Assembly: GCA_934162265.1 (NCBI GenBank)
Contig: CAKPHZ010000003.1
Coordinates: 1 to 64,000 of the forward strand
Direction: 5' to 3'
Length of the DNA stretch: 64,000 nucleotides
DNA from: an uncultured Bacilli bacterium
GTDB taxonomy: Bacteria > Bacillota_I > Bacilli_A > RF39 > UBA660
Position numbers and translations under genes: made by a program. Shown here piece by piece: positions 1 through 9,002 of the stretch; position 1 is the stretch's first letter, and each line of letters opens with the position of its first letter. The notes under the pieces are model-generated. The model had not been told where the DNA came from. It did not search any database and was given only the letters and a program-made list of their open reading frames with translations.

Positions 1-640
1 ATATGTTATTTCATCAAAGTTTGCATCTCCAGCTATTTGTTGTAATGAAGTTAGTCCTTCGGCACTCGTTAATCTATCAAAATATGCATTTCCTCCAACA
101 TTCTGTAATGATTCTAAGCCTTTGGCATATGTTATTTCATCAAAGTTTGCATCTCCAGCTATTTGTTGTAATGAAGTTAGTCCTTCGGCACTCGTTAATC
201 TATCAAAATATGCATTTCCTCCAATTTTCTGTAATGATTCTAGGCCTTTGGCATTTGTTATTTTATCAAAGTTTGCATCTCCAGCTATTTGTTGTAATGA
301 AGTTAGTCCTTCGGCACTCGTTAATCTATGAAAATATGCATCACCTTCTATATTCTGTAATGATTCTAAGCCTTTGGCACTGGTTAGATTCTCAAAACTT
401 GCATCGCCTTTTATACTTTGTAATGATTTTAGGTCTTTGGCACTGATTAAACTAGGAAAATATGCCCAATATCCGATGTTCTGTAGTGAATTTAAACCTT
501 CACTACTAGTTAAACTAGGAAAATATGCCCTTTCTTTTATACTTTGTAATGATTCTAAGCCTTTAGCACTGGTTAATCTATCAAAATATGCATCACCTTC
601 TATATTCTGTAATGATTCTAAGCCTAATGAATCCGTTATG
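1..640 (-). repeat. Tandem 63/126-bp coding repeats of the LRR-like protein
   Basis: Units of 63 bp (21 codons) are tandem here. Near-identical blocks recur with a 126-bp period, for example ATGTTATTTCATCAAAG begins at 2 and again at 128, and a close variant begins at 254. Similarity decays towards 640, so the most recent duplication is at the 3' end of the gene. The repeats encode the alternating pair ...GLTSLQQIAGDANFDEIT and ...GLESLQNIGGNAYFDRLT. Confidence 0.85.
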
Positions 641-1977
641 TTTCTGAAATTTGCATTGCCCAAAATGACTTGTAATTTTGAAAAATATGATGGTACTTTA
701 TCTTCAGTCCAATTTAAGTCACCACAAAAAAATCTAATATTTTTATTTTCTTCAAAATCATTTAACTTTATTGCAATTTCATTTTCGGGTATTTTAAAAA
801 TAATTGATAAATCTTTTTTTGCATTTCTTTTTTTTCTGATTTCCATAATTCTAGGATCTGATTCCCAGCCAAATCCGTCAATTTTATCATTAATTTGGTA
901 TAAAAAAATTAAATCATCAAAAGAAAATTCTAAGCCTTCTTCTTGCTTTTTTTCTAAAATTGTAAGATATTTCATGTCCTTTACCTTTTTTTGATAGTCT
1001 TTTTTATCTGGAAATTCGTTTAATTTTTCATCTAATATTTTTCCCATATGAGGTTCTAAATTTTGATCTTTTGCTATTCCTCTTATTTCTCCAATTGTTG
1101 TTTTTCCATCCATTCGAATAGCAATCCTAGGATTTTTATACTCGTTATTTTTATCTTTTGTATAATAAACATAAAAGTCACCATTTTCTAATTGCTCTCT
1201 TGCAACTGTTTCTCCTGCTGTACACCATCCAGTATTTTTTCCTTGTAAAGATTCTAAAAGAGGGTGATAGTCACTTCCCTGTTCATATTTTATCCATATT
1301 CCTTCTGTTTCTTGTGATTTGTCTTGTTCAATTACTTTTTTTAAAAAATAGGTATATAATTTCTTAAAACTTTCTCCATTTGCTAATGCTTGTTCTTCTA
1401 AATTTGATAATTTATTTTCCCCAATTTGATGAATTAAAACATCATATACTTTTGCTAATACTTCTCTATTTAAATCTATATATGGAGCTGATGTATTTTT
1501 TGTTCTTTTTAGAAATTCTTTTTTTTCTTTATCAAAAACGCCTAGTTTTATCATTCCTTCAAAAGCATAATTTTTAAACCACATGGGATACATAGCATCA
1601 TCACTACAAAAATATTCTATCCATCTATTTAATGAGTTTTTTTGTTCTGTTTGGATTTGAAATAACATTTCTTGTTTCATTTCTTTTGTTATATTTATAT
1701 TCCCATATCCTTGTTCATGAGCAATTTTTTTCTGTAAATTTATGTATGATTCTGGAAGAGTTTTTATGACATATTTGTTATAATAAAATTGTTTTAAAAT
1801 ATTCATTTTATGTTTATTATCTTTTGCTTTATTGTGGCTTTTTTCTAACCTTTCCATATACTTTTTTATTTTTTCTTCTGGAGTATCACTTTTACTTGCC
1901 GTATGCATAACAATATCTTCATTGTGCATATTTTTATTTAGATGATTTAAGAAATCTTCACCATTTTGATATTTCAT
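1..1977 (-). CDS. Large repeat protein with GWCTA motif, C-terminus outside window
   Basis: Partial gene of at least 659 codons, with its 3' end beyond base 1. The start ATG at 1977 follows GGAGGAGTTATCC. The first ~430 residues are charged and helical and include the motif NTGWCTAGETVA followed by DFYVYYTKD, near residue 260. From about residue 445 onward the protein is made of ~21-residue repeats of the type GLESLQNIGGNAYFDRLTSA, like a leucine-rich-repeat solenoid. The GWCTA stretch recalls Trp-Cys motifs of phage and mobile-element proteins related to PcfJ, but I cannot assign the family. No signal peptide is visible, so it is probably cytoplasmic. Function unknown. Confidence 0.8.
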   Translation of the reverse strand, partial: MKYQNGEDFLNHLNKNMHNEDIVMHTASKSDTPEEKIKKYMERLEKSHNKAKDNKHKMNILKQFYYNKYVIKTLPESYINLQKKIAHEQGYGNINITKEMKQEMLFQIQTEQKNSLNRWIEYFCSDDAMYPMWFKNYAFEGMIKLGVFDKEKKEFLKRTKNTSAPYIDLNREVLAKVYDVLIHQIGENKLSNLEEQALANGESFKKLYTYFLKKVIEQDKSQETEGIWIKYEQGSDYHPLLESLQGKNTGWCTAGETVAREQLENGDFYVYYTKDKNNEYKNPRIAIRMDGKTTIGEIRGIAKDQNLEPHMGKILDEKLNEFPDKKDYQKKVKDMKYLTILEKKQEEGLEFSFDDLIFLYQINDKIDGFGWESDPRIMEIRKKRNAKKDLSIIFKIPENEIAIKLNDFEENKNIRFFCGDLNWTEDKVPSYFSKLQVILGNANFRNITDSLGLESLQNIEGDAYFDRLTSAKGLESLQSIKERAYFPSLTSSEGLNSLQNIGYWAYFPSLISAKDLKSLQSIKGDASFENLTSAKGLESLQNIEGDAYFHRLTSAEGLTSLQQIAGDANFDKITNAKGLESLQKIGGNAYFDRLTSAEGLTSLQQIAGDANFDEITYAKGLESLQNVGGNAYFDRLTSAEGLTSLQQIAGDANFDEITY

Positions 1978-2110
1978 GGATAACTCCTCCTTCTTTTGTT
2001 AATTTTATCATATTTTTTATGATATTGTTTAGATAGAATTTCTTTTTTATTCAATTGACATCACATTATACAAAAAGGTATTTATATTACAAATAAACAA
2101 TAATTTCAAA

Positions 2111-2175
2111 AATAAAAAATACTTCTTTAGATTTTTCCTAATATGTAGGGAATTTTTTAAGAAGTATTCTTTTTT
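2111..2175 (-). terminator. Terminator after the coat genes, possibly bidirectional
   Basis: AATACTTCTT (2118-2127) pairs with AAGAAGTATT (2159-2168). T-rich tracts lie on both sides, so it can end the minus-strand coat operon and could also act on the plus strand. Confidence 0.7.
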
Positions 2176-2495
2176 TAATCTATTTTTAAATCTTGATATT
2201 CTTGTGTTAATGTTTGATATTTTTCATTGAGTTTTGTATTGTCTACTTTTTCTAGAGAATACCAACCATTTTTAAACATTAATTCATAAGTTTCTCTTTG
2301 AAGATTTGCTATTTCTTTGAAAGTACTTAAATAGCTTTGATATAGATGTTCATTACTTGCCTCTGTTAAGGCAATAGAATAATTTTTTTCTAATTCTTTT
2401 AATATTCCTAATAGACATGTTAAATAGTCTTTTTCATTCATCTCGATTCCTATTGGTACTTCTGTTTTAGGATTTGATATTTTATTATTATTCAT
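2175..2495 (-). CDS. Spore coat protein, CotF family
   Basis: A 106-residue protein. I chose the ATG (MNNNKISN) because GAAGGAGG lies just upstream. The middle and C-terminus match the Coat F domain: an all-helical region (KDYLTCLLGILKELEKNYS, EASNEHLYQSYL, ETYELMFKNGWYSLE) ending in the characteristic GWY. Such proteins are made during sporulation in Bacillota and sit in the spore coat. The start overlaps the stop of the upstream gene by 8 bases, so the pair is an operon. Good evidence that the host lineage sporulates. Confidence 0.85.
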   Translation of the reverse strand: MNNNKISNPKTEVPIGIEMNEKDYLTCLLGILKELEKNYSIALTEASNEHLYQSYLSTFKEIANLQRETYELMFKNGWYSLEKVDNTKLNEKYQTLTQEYQDLKID

Positions 2496-2718
2496 TGGTA
2501 CCTCCTTCATTTAATAGAGATAATATTAAGTTTAAGTTGTTTTTAAAAAGGTTATAGCCTTTTGTTAGTGTTTCTTTTATTTCTTCATTTTTAACTTGGT
2601 TTACAGCAACATTCATTTTTTTTAATGCACTATAATTCCAATTAAACATATCACTTAGGTAATCTAAATCTTTTCCTGTAATTATTGTAGGTACTTCATT
2701 ATAAATTTTATTTTCCAT
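2488..2718 (-). CDS. Small CotF-like coat-associated protein
   Basis: A 76-residue protein (MENKIYNEVPTIITGKDLDYLS...). The start is set by AAAGGAG six bases upstream; an in-frame ATG 11 codons earlier lacks such a site. The sequence is helical with KDLDYLSDMFNWNYSALKK near residue 17, the pattern of short CotF-domain partners usually encoded beside a longer CotF protein. It overlaps the next gene by 8 bases, suggesting translational coupling. Assignment to the coat is inferred from pattern and neighbour. Confidence 0.65.
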   Translation of the reverse strand: MENKIYNEVPTIITGKDLDYLSDMFNWNYSALKKMNVAVNQVKNEEIKETLTKGYNLFKNNLNLILSLLNEGGTNE

Positions 2719-2788
2719 AAAAAAACTCCTTTCATTCTTATTATGAATCAAAGAAGTTTTTTTAAACTGTTTTCCACAAAAAAGTGAA

Positions 2789-3430
2789 TTATTTCTTTTT
2801 TTCTTGATGATGATTACAAATATCTTTTAATTGACAATTACTGCAACTTGGTTTTATTGCTTTACAATGATATCTTCCAAAGAAAATAAATTGATGATGA
2901 GTTTTAATCCAATTTTCTTTTGGTATTTTTTTCATTAGTGACTCTTCTACTTCTTTTACTGTATCTGTTTTTTTTGCTAATCCTAATCTTTTAGAAACTC
3001 TTTCAACATGGGTATCTACAGCAATGGAGGGAACATTATAGAACTCTGATAAGAAGACGTTAATTGTTTTTCTTCCTACTCCACTTAATGTTTCTAAATA
3101 CTCTCGATTATTGGGAACAATTCCATTTTGTTCCTTTACTAATCTAGTAGCAATTTCTTTGATAAAAATACTTTTCTTTTTAAAGGTGCCTATTGGTCTT
3201 ATAATATTTGCAATGTCCTCTGTTTTGGCATTTGCTAATTCTTCTAAAGTTGGATACTTTGAAAATAATATTTTTGTTACCATATTTACTCTTTTATCCG
3301 TTGTTTGGGCACTTAGAACAATTGCTATTAATAATTCGTAATCTTTATTATATTCTAATTCGCAATGAGCATTAGGAAATAAGTCGTTCATATAATTTAA
3401 GATACAATTTATCTTTTCTTTTTGTCTCAT
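2789..3430 (-). CDS. nth: Endonuclease III (DNA glycosylase/AP lyase)
   Basis: A 213-residue protein, normal for Nth. It removes oxidised pyrimidines and cleaves at the abasic site in base-excision repair. The helix-hairpin-helix LSGVGRKT carries the catalytic Lys, and VDTHV carries the catalytic Asp. The C-terminal 4Fe-4S cluster is C-x6-C-x2-C-x5-C (CKAIKPSC..C.....C). The ATG overlaps the dnaD stop by one base (TAATG), the usual Bacillota dnaD-nth arrangement. Confidence 0.97.
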   Translation of the reverse strand: MRQKEKINCILNYMNDLFPNAHCELEYNKDYELLIAIVLSAQTTDKRVNMVTKILFSKYPTLEELANAKTEDIANIIRPIGTFKKKSIFIKEIATRLVKEQNGIVPNNREYLETLSGVGRKTINVFLSEFYNVPSIAVDTHVERVSKRLGLAKKTDTVKEVEESLMKKIPKENWIKTHHQFIFFGRYHCKAIKPSCSNCQLKDICNHHQEKKK

Positions 3431-4077
3431 TATTCATCCTCCAACCAATTATAATCATAAATTGGTTCTTTTGGTTTTATGGTCTTTCGATAATTTTTCT
3501 TTTCTTCTAAAATATCTTTTTTGCTTTTTATTCCTTTAGTGCGCCAATTGAATAGAATTCTATCAATATACTTTAAGTTTCTAGCATTATTGTAAATTGC
3601 TTCTTTTAAGGCTTCTTTGATAAGTTCCTCACTATTTCCATCATGAAGCCATTCTTTGATAATTTCTACTTCCATAGGAGAAATAGTTCTGCCTAATTCT
3701 GTTTCAAATAGAGTAAAAAGATCAGTATTTATTGTTGCTTCATGATTTTTATCAATAATTATATTAAATAATTTGTTGTAAAGAAGGTCTAAGTAAATAT
3801 ATTCTTCTTTTTTTCCAGAAGGGTTATTTTCTAGTTTAATTTCTAGGATTGCTTTTTCGGATAAATCATTTAAAATTTGCATTGCTCGGTAAGGTTTCAT
3901 TCCTATTTCTTCAGTGAAAAATCCTGGGTCGTAAACAATTTTGTTTCCTTTGTTCATGATACAAATTAAGATGATTAGTTCTTCTTCAGTAATATTTAAT
4001 TTTGTGTAATATTTTAATAGTACTTTGGGAATAACAACGGGTTGTTCTTTTAAAATGTCTGTTACTACTTCGTTCAT
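3430..4077 (-). CDS. dnaD: DnaD-family replication initiation protein
   Basis: A 215-residue protein with the two-domain DnaD layout: an N-terminal winged-helix region (VLLKYYTKLNITEEELIIL) and a C-terminal DnaB_2-type domain ending in YIDRILFNWRTKGI. In Bacillus DnaD helps remodel DnaA-bound DNA and recruit the helicase loader at oriC and at restart forks. Its place between a ypmB-like gene and nth is the conserved Bacillota order (here without aspB). Confidence 0.93.
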   Translation of the reverse strand: MNEVVTDILKEQPVVIPKVLLKYYTKLNITEEELIILICIMNKGNKIVYDPGFFTEEIGMKPYRAMQILNDLSEKAILEIKLENNPSGKKEEYIYLDLLYNKLFNIIIDKNHEATINTDLFTLFETELGRTISPMEVEIIKEWLHDGNSEELIKEALKEAIYNNARNLKYIDRILFNWRTKGIKSKKDILEEKKNYRKTIKPKEPIYDYNWLEDE

Positions 4078-4078
4078 G

Positions 4079-4486
4079 TTATTTTCTTTCTAATGCCGTC
4101 TCTTTAACTAAATTACCAGTTAAGGCATCATAGTACTCATAAGTTATTTTATCTTTTTTACGAATTGTTTTTTCATACATTAGCTTGTTGGTTTTATAAA
4201 TAATAGGAAGATTTTCTTGATTTTCTGCTAAATCGTTTATACTTTTTTTATAAACTTCCTTATATTCATTATTTAAAACATATACATCACTTTCAGTGGC
4301 AAAAATATAATAATTTCCGTAGCGGTTTGAGTAAGTAATTTCATCTTTAATTGAATAATTTTCTTGAATGTTTTTTGTAATGTTATCTAATTCTTCTTGG
4401 TTATGATTCGTAACATAAGATATGTATAAGATACCTATTATTAAAATAATTACTATAATTAAAATACTTCGAAGGACTTTTTTCAT
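4079..4486 (-). CDS. ypmB: YpmB/TseB-like membrane-anchored protein
   Basis: A 135-residue protein: one N-terminal membrane helix (residues 5-25) and an extracellular PepSY-like region (YYIFATESDVYVLNNEYKEVY). In Bacillus subtilis YpmB (TseB, DUF5590) modulates cell-wall elongation by acting on PBP2A. Size, topology and position directly upstream of dnaD-nth support the assignment; sequence conservation in this family is low. aspB, which lies between ypmB and dnaD in B. subtilis, is absent. Confidence 0.75.
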   Translation of the reverse strand: MKKVLRSILIIVIILIIGILYISYVTNHNQEELDNITKNIQENYSIKDEITYSNRYGNYYIFATESDVYVLNNEYKEVYKKSINDLAENQENLPIIYKTNKLMYEKTIRKKDKITYEYYDALTGNLVKETALERK

Positions 4487-4599
4487 GGTATCATTCCCTT
4501 TCTTGTTAAAGATTATAACTTACTTTTGTTGTTTTGTTAAGTCTTTTTTGTAATGTTTTTATGGAAAATAATAGATAAAGAACCACATTAGTTTGCATT

Positions 4600-4680
4600 A
4601 TGTTGCTTATGGGGTTTCAAAAGGGTACTCCCTTTGTACACTATTCCTAGTTGGCTTATCCAACTTGGTAGTGTGTTACT
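4600..4680. other. Structured intergenic segment with two strong hairpins
   Basis: The 216-base gap between 4486 and 4703 holds AAAGGG-TACT-CCCTTT (4620-4635) and a longer stem (4639-4673) in which CACTA, CC and AGTTGG pair with CCAACT, GG and TAGTG. No coding frame fits, and I see neither a promoter nor a T-run placed as for a simple terminator. It may be a small RNA, a mobile-element end or a leader of ypmB read on the minus strand. Confidence 0.5.
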
Positions 4681-4702
4681 ATATTGTCTAAAAGATAGTT
4701 TA

Positions 4703-5320
4703 TTAATTATCACTATGATATAAGTATTCATCAGGAACATCTGGATAACCTGATATATAAAAATTAAAAATATCGTTTAAAATTTGGATACATATGCCGT
4801 AACTCTTGTCATCTATTAGATTTTGATTTAAATATTTACTATTTAATTCATTTTTTATTTCGTTATATAAATATTCATATTCATTAGAATCTATATTCTT
4901 TATTTTCCTTATTGTATTAGTAAGTTCTGAAATCTTATCAATTTCTAGACTTATCCTATTATCAACTGCTTTTTCTATTTCTTCTAATAGTTCATATAAT
5001 GATAGTGCTAAATAATAAGATGTACAATCTTCATTAGAAGATTTTTCATATCTAACTAAATAGTTTTTCAGTTCATTTATTGTGTAATCTGATATATTAT
5101 TTTCTTTTAAAAACGAACAACAAGGAGAATCTAAGATATATCCTTTCAAAGAAATTTTGTTCAACTTAATTGTTTTTTCTATTTGATACATATTTTCAGA
5201 TAATTCAACAAGTTCCTTTGCCTTAGTTATAAATTGAAACATTTTATTATTTATAGAATCATGAATTTTATCTATGTTCATGTATGTTTCTAAAATTTTT
5301 ACACTATAATTATTATCCAT
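4703..5320 (-). CDS. Hypothetical helical protein
   Basis: A 205-residue protein starting at ATG (MDNNYSVK) with GGAG six bases upstream. It is acidic and almost entirely helical, with no signal peptide, membrane segment or recognisable motif. It contains a CC pair at DSPCCSFLKEN near residue 65. It sits 14 bases after the stop of the upstream 710-residue protein and is probably co-transcribed with it. Not recognised; a small effector, regulator or substrate-binding partner of the upstream protein is possible. Confidence 0.6.
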   Translation of the reverse strand: MDNNYSVKILETYMNIDKIHDSINNKMFQFITKAKELVELSENMYQIEKTIKLNKISLKGYILDSPCCSFLKENNISDYTINELKNYLVRYEKSSNEDCTSYYLALSLYELLEEIEKAVDNRISLEIDKISELTNTIRKIKNIDSNEYEYLYNEIKNELNSKYLNQNLIDDKSYGICIQILNDIFNFYISGYPDVPDEYLYHSDN

Positions 5321-5333
5321 ATAAAACTCCAAT

Positions 5334-7466
5334 CTATTTTAAAATATTATATATGATCATAAATATCGTACCAGCAATAAAGCCTATAATTAATGTTAAT
5401 ATATTGGCAAAGCCACTAGAGGAACCAACATTACCACTATTTGAACTTTTACTTTTTGTTTTGATTTTGGGTTTTTCCATGCTTTTTTGCTGTTCTTTTT
5501 GTTGTTTAATAATCATATTTCTTTGTTTTATTTGTTGCGCTATTTGAATTTCAAAAGCACTTCTTTTTGTAAAACTTACAGATTTAACTTCAGGACCTCT
5601 AATAATTTTTGTTTGAGAAACATTTTCCTGAAATTGTTTCTTATTTTCTTTCTCAACTTTACTTTTCCAATTATTGAAATCAGTAATATCTTTGTTTATT
5701 CTTTGACTATTATCTTTTCTAGCCATTTCACTGATTCTTGTATACTTTCCTATATATGTTTCTTTTGTTATCTGCTTATCTTTAAAATAATCACCTGAAA
5801 TGTTATCAATTACTGTCCATTCACATTCCCTTTTAAATGGAACATCATCAAATATTTCATTATGCTTATTCTGTAATGATTGTTTATATTTTAATATATC
5901 ATCTTTAGATTTTCCTTGCTGTTCCATATTCCTAACTTCTTCTTTAGATAAATATAAATCTCTTTCACTACATTCCAATTTAAGTTTTATATCTTTTCCA
6001 TCCAATGTCCCAATAACAATTTGTGACATTTGTTTGTCAAACTCAGCCGTTTCCTTCAGTTGTTCAATTTTTTCTGGTGTATAATCAGAACTAAATGTAT
6101 GATCTTGATCACCAAATACTGTAATTAATCCTGGTTTAAGTCTTTGTAATTCAATCATAGTTTCCATTACTTTTGCTCTTTTTTCTGGAGCTTCTTGAAG
6201 CATTGTTTCATTATACATAAAATCAACATTTTTATTTTTTAATTCCTGTATTAATTGCATGTTAGGTTCAATAACTTGTTTAACCATATCTTCTAGTGTA
6301 ATCCCAAATTTTTCTTCCCATACTAATTTAAAATTTTTATCTGTTTTTTTGATTTCAACTAACTCATTAAACAATTCAAAAGTTAGATTTTTTCCATCAC
6401 TTTTAATATTAGAATTAAAATTTATTAAAGATGAATTTAATGAGTTTCTTAATATTTGGATAACTAATTCTTTATCTTTTGATGACAATCCTTTTTTTGA
6501 TATTTCTTCTGCTGCATTTCTATTAATCATACTCCTTAATCTATAAGAAGCACCTAATTTTTCTGAGAGATTTTGTCCCATAGAACTTATATCGTAATTA
6601 TAAACATACTCAATTGAATTATTATCATTTAATTTACTACTAACAGTATTTTCATAACCGATAGATCTTAGTACTAATTGAAAATCACCACCCATTGAAT
6701 GACATTTTTTGATATTTTCTTTAATTTGGTTATTTAAAGCAACCATTTGTTCATAAGTAGAAGAATTAAAATTCTCATAGTCCGTTGTAAAATAATAAAC
6801 TATCTTTGAAGAAATTCTTTTTCCTGTTTCTTGTCCAAATTTATCAATACATATTCTTTCAATTTCTTTATACATAGAAGGTGTTCCTTTAGAAAATCCA
6901 ATATTTCCAATATCTAGTTCATTTTTAATTGAAAGATTAAGCCCACTTAGTTTTTTATGTAATGCATATCTCATTGCTTCTTCTTCGTTGCCAGAATTGA
7001 TGTCATTTACCACTTGTGTGCTAATCATTGAATCCTGATATATTTCAAACAATTTTCTTTTAATAGAATCAATTTGTTCAGTTGAATAATTACCATTAGG
7101 TAATTGTGGTATCATATATAAATTTGGAACATAATCAATCCACTTATTGATTTCTGAAATACTAGAACAATTTATTAAAGATAATGATGTAATCATCAAA
7201 GAAGATAAATACATTCCTTGATGATTCGTTTTTAACCCAGTATCTAACTCATTAGGATTTAATGAAAGATGGGTACTTTCCATTTTTTCTAACTCAAATG
7301 TTAATTCTTTATCAATATCTTCACTTGTTTTTCCACTATTTACGTAAATTGCAATTGCCTTTTGCCTTAATTTTTCAGATACTAAACCTGGATATTTTGA
7401 ATTTGTAGCATCTATTTTTGAATTAATTAAATTTAGTAAATTTTGATAAGTATTTTCATTAGACAT
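5334..7466 (-). CDS. Large tail-anchored protein with a GH10-like stretch
   Basis: A 710-residue protein (start ATG 7466, AGGAAG upstream). It has no signal peptide but one C-terminal membrane helix (FANILTLIIGFIAGTIFMII), preceded by a basic, Gln-rich, coiled region and a Ser/Gly-rich linker, so it looks tail-anchored with the bulk in the cytoplasm. Around residues 405-450, YNETMLQEAPEKRAKV... followed by LITVFGDQDH resembles the second half of a GH10 xylanase barrel (NDYN...KR...GIGLQSH). The N-terminal half is helical and unlike GH10. Possibly a degenerate glycosidase-like scaffold; function unknown. Confidence 0.6.
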   Translation of the reverse strand: MSNENTYQNLLNLINSKIDATNSKYPGLVSEKLRQKAIAIYVNSGKTSEDIDKELTFELEKMESTHLSLNPNELDTGLKTNHQGMYLSSLMITSLSLINCSSISEINKWIDYVPNLYMIPQLPNGNYSTEQIDSIKRKLFEIYQDSMISTQVVNDINSGNEEEAMRYALHKKLSGLNLSIKNELDIGNIGFSKGTPSMYKEIERICIDKFGQETGKRISSKIVYYFTTDYENFNSSTYEQMVALNNQIKENIKKCHSMGGDFQLVLRSIGYENTVSSKLNDNNSIEYVYNYDISSMGQNLSEKLGASYRLRSMINRNAAEEISKKGLSSKDKELVIQILRNSLNSSLINFNSNIKSDGKNLTFELFNELVEIKKTDKNFKLVWEEKFGITLEDMVKQVIEPNMQLIQELKNKNVDFMYNETMLQEAPEKRAKVMETMIELQRLKPGLITVFGDQDHTFSSDYTPEKIEQLKETAEFDKQMSQIVIGTLDGKDIKLKLECSERDLYLSKEEVRNMEQQGKSKDDILKYKQSLQNKHNEIFDDVPFKRECEWTVIDNISGDYFKDKQITKETYIGKYTRISEMARKDNSQRINKDITDFNNWKSKVEKENKKQFQENVSQTKIIRGPEVKSVSFTKRSAFEIQIAQQIKQRNMIIKQQKEQQKSMEKPKIKTKSKSSNSGNVGSSSGFANILTLIIGFIAGTIFMIIYNILK

Positions 7467-7562
7467 AAATATCAACTTCCTTTTAAAGGTCTATCTTATA
7501 TGAATATTATATCATTTATTTACTCTTTTTTTAATTCTTTATTGCTATGATTAAAATTATTT

Positions 7563-7791
7563 TTATCTACATATATCAAAATCATCTGTCTTATCATAAT
7601 TAGAAACAGCTTTGACTCTTTCATTGTAATAATTTGGTGCATTAACATAATCAAATAATTCATCTGCTACACAATTTCTTGAATGATTAACCATTTGAGT
7701 ATAGGTTTTTTTCTCTTTGATTATGAGATCCAATTTGTGATAAATCATTTGTAGTCATAATAGGTTTACTCCTAAATATTGCGTAATTCAT
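7563..7791 (-). pseudogene. Remnant of a Mob/Pre-type plasmid relaxase
   Basis: From the ATG at 7791 the frame reads MNYAIFRSKPIMTTNDLS followed by QIGSHNQREKN and stops after about 34 codons. The opening matches the N-terminus of MobV/Pre plasmid mobilisation proteins (SYAI.R....T...L..IG.HN.RE). The neighbouring frame then continues with a 61-codon open stretch, consistent with an indel in the A-run near 7710. The rest of a relaxase (about 400 residues) is missing, so this is a decayed trace of an integrated mobilisable plasmid. Confidence 0.5.
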
Positions 7792-7820
7792 ATATCACAT
7801 CTCCCTTCATTTTTGCATAA

Positions 7821-7848
7821 CAAAAGAGAACTGAATTTTAGTTCTCTC
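7821..7848 (-). terminator. Terminator of cca
   Basis: AGAGAACT (7825-7832) pairs with AGTTCTCT (7840-7847). On the minus strand the stem is followed by TTTTG, just downstream of the cca stop. Confidence 0.8.
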
Positions 7849-7865
7849 ACAAAGTTCATTTATCA

Positions 7866-9002
7866 TTAGTTTTTGGTTCCACCAACACTACTTGGCAAAG
7901 AACTGTTTTTTTTGTAGTGCTTTTCTATGTAATGGGTTAAATCCTCTTTTGTATTATTTAATTCATTATTAATAATTTTTTTCTCAATGTCATTCATGAT
8001 TTCTTTAATATATATTCCTGGTCTTAAGTTTAATAAATTAGAAATATCTTGACCGTTTATTTGAATATCTTTTTTACTTTGTATTGGTAAGTCATGATAT
8101 ATTTTATTTAAGTGTGATATATCTTTTTGTTTAATTTGATATACAACGGTTGAAATATATAATCCATATTGATATAAATTATATTTGTCGTTAATATCTT
8201 TTTTTAGAAGAGCTCGAATTTCTTTCATTTGTTCTTTTTCTACTTTAGTAAATGGATAAATATCATCTACGTCTAGTTGTGCCCAAATTCCAATTAAATC
8301 ATCACATAAAGTTATTTTATTTAGATTTTTTAGTTTTAAAGCATCTGTAATAGATAAATCAACTAGTAATTCTACCCCTCTTTTTCGATTAGGGCTCATT
8401 AATATTTTATCTAATTCTTGTTTTTTTCTTTGATAAGATAATTTTTTCAAGAGATAAGCATATTCCTTTAAATAATGTTTAGTTTTTGTTTCTATATTAA
8501 AATTTAGGGTTGTTGCAAATCGAATTGCTCTTAAAATTCTTAAGGAATCTTCTTTTAAACGGTATCTTGGATTACCTACTGTTTTGATTAATTTATTTTC
8601 TAAATCAGGCATTACTTTTAGATAATCCTTCACTTTTCCTTCCTTATCTATACAAAAAGTATTTATTGTGAAATCTCTTCTTAATAAATCTTTTTTTATA
8701 TTTTTGATATATTTTATTTTTACGGGTAGGCGATTATCTTGATATTTTATTTCTTTTCTGAAAGTAGTAATATCAAAATTAGTATTTTTATAAATAATAT
8801 TAATTGAGCCATAGTTTGGACTTGATGTATTGGGAAATATTTCCATTATTTCTTTTGGTGTAGCACTGGTACAAATATCTATATCATTGCTTTTAATTCC
8901 TAATAATTTATCTCTCACAAAGCCACCTACTATGTAAGATTCATGATTATTTTCACTTAAAATACTTAATATTTTTAGTGCCTTTTCTTCAGTACTATCC
9001 AT
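7866..9002 (-). CDS. cca: CCA-adding tRNA nucleotidyltransferase
   Basis: A 378-residue class II nucleotidyltransferase that adds or repairs the 3' CCA of tRNAs. Visible motifs: GGFVRDKLLG (residues 22-31), the metal-binding DID in SNDIDICTSA, RRDFTINTFCID, and the nucleotide-selecting region around DSLRILRAIRFA. The C-terminus lacks an HD domain, as in other Bacillota enzymes. It is followed by its own terminator and preceded by a promoter region shared divergently with the gene at 9257. Confidence 0.95.
   Translation of the reverse strand: MDSTEEKALKILSILSENNHESYIVGGFVRDKLLGIKSNDIDICTSATPKEIMEIFPNTSSPNYGSINIIYKNTNFDITTFRKEIKYQDNRLPVKIKYIKNIKKDLLRRDFTINTFCIDKEGKVKDYLKVMPDLENKLIKTVGNPRYRLKEDSLRILRAIRFATTLNFNIETKTKHYLKEYAYLLKKLSYQRKKQELDKILMSPNRKRGVELLVDLSITDALKLKNLNKITLCDDLIGIWAQLDVDDIYPFTKVEKEQMKEIRALLKKDINDKYNLYQYGLYISTVVYQIKQKDISHLNKIYHDLPIQSKKDIQINGQDISNLLNLRPGIYIKEIMNDIEKKIINNELNNTKEDLTHYIEKHYKKNSSLPSSVGGTKN

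Noticed and set aside
1..640. CRISPR-like direct repeats
   Set aside because: The repeats are contiguous 63/126-bp coding units in frame with a long minus-strand gene; there are no spacers and no cas genes.
4639..4673. tRNA gene
   Set aside because: The stem-rich segment lacks D-arm, T-loop (TTC/TTT-G-A) and an anticodon arm.
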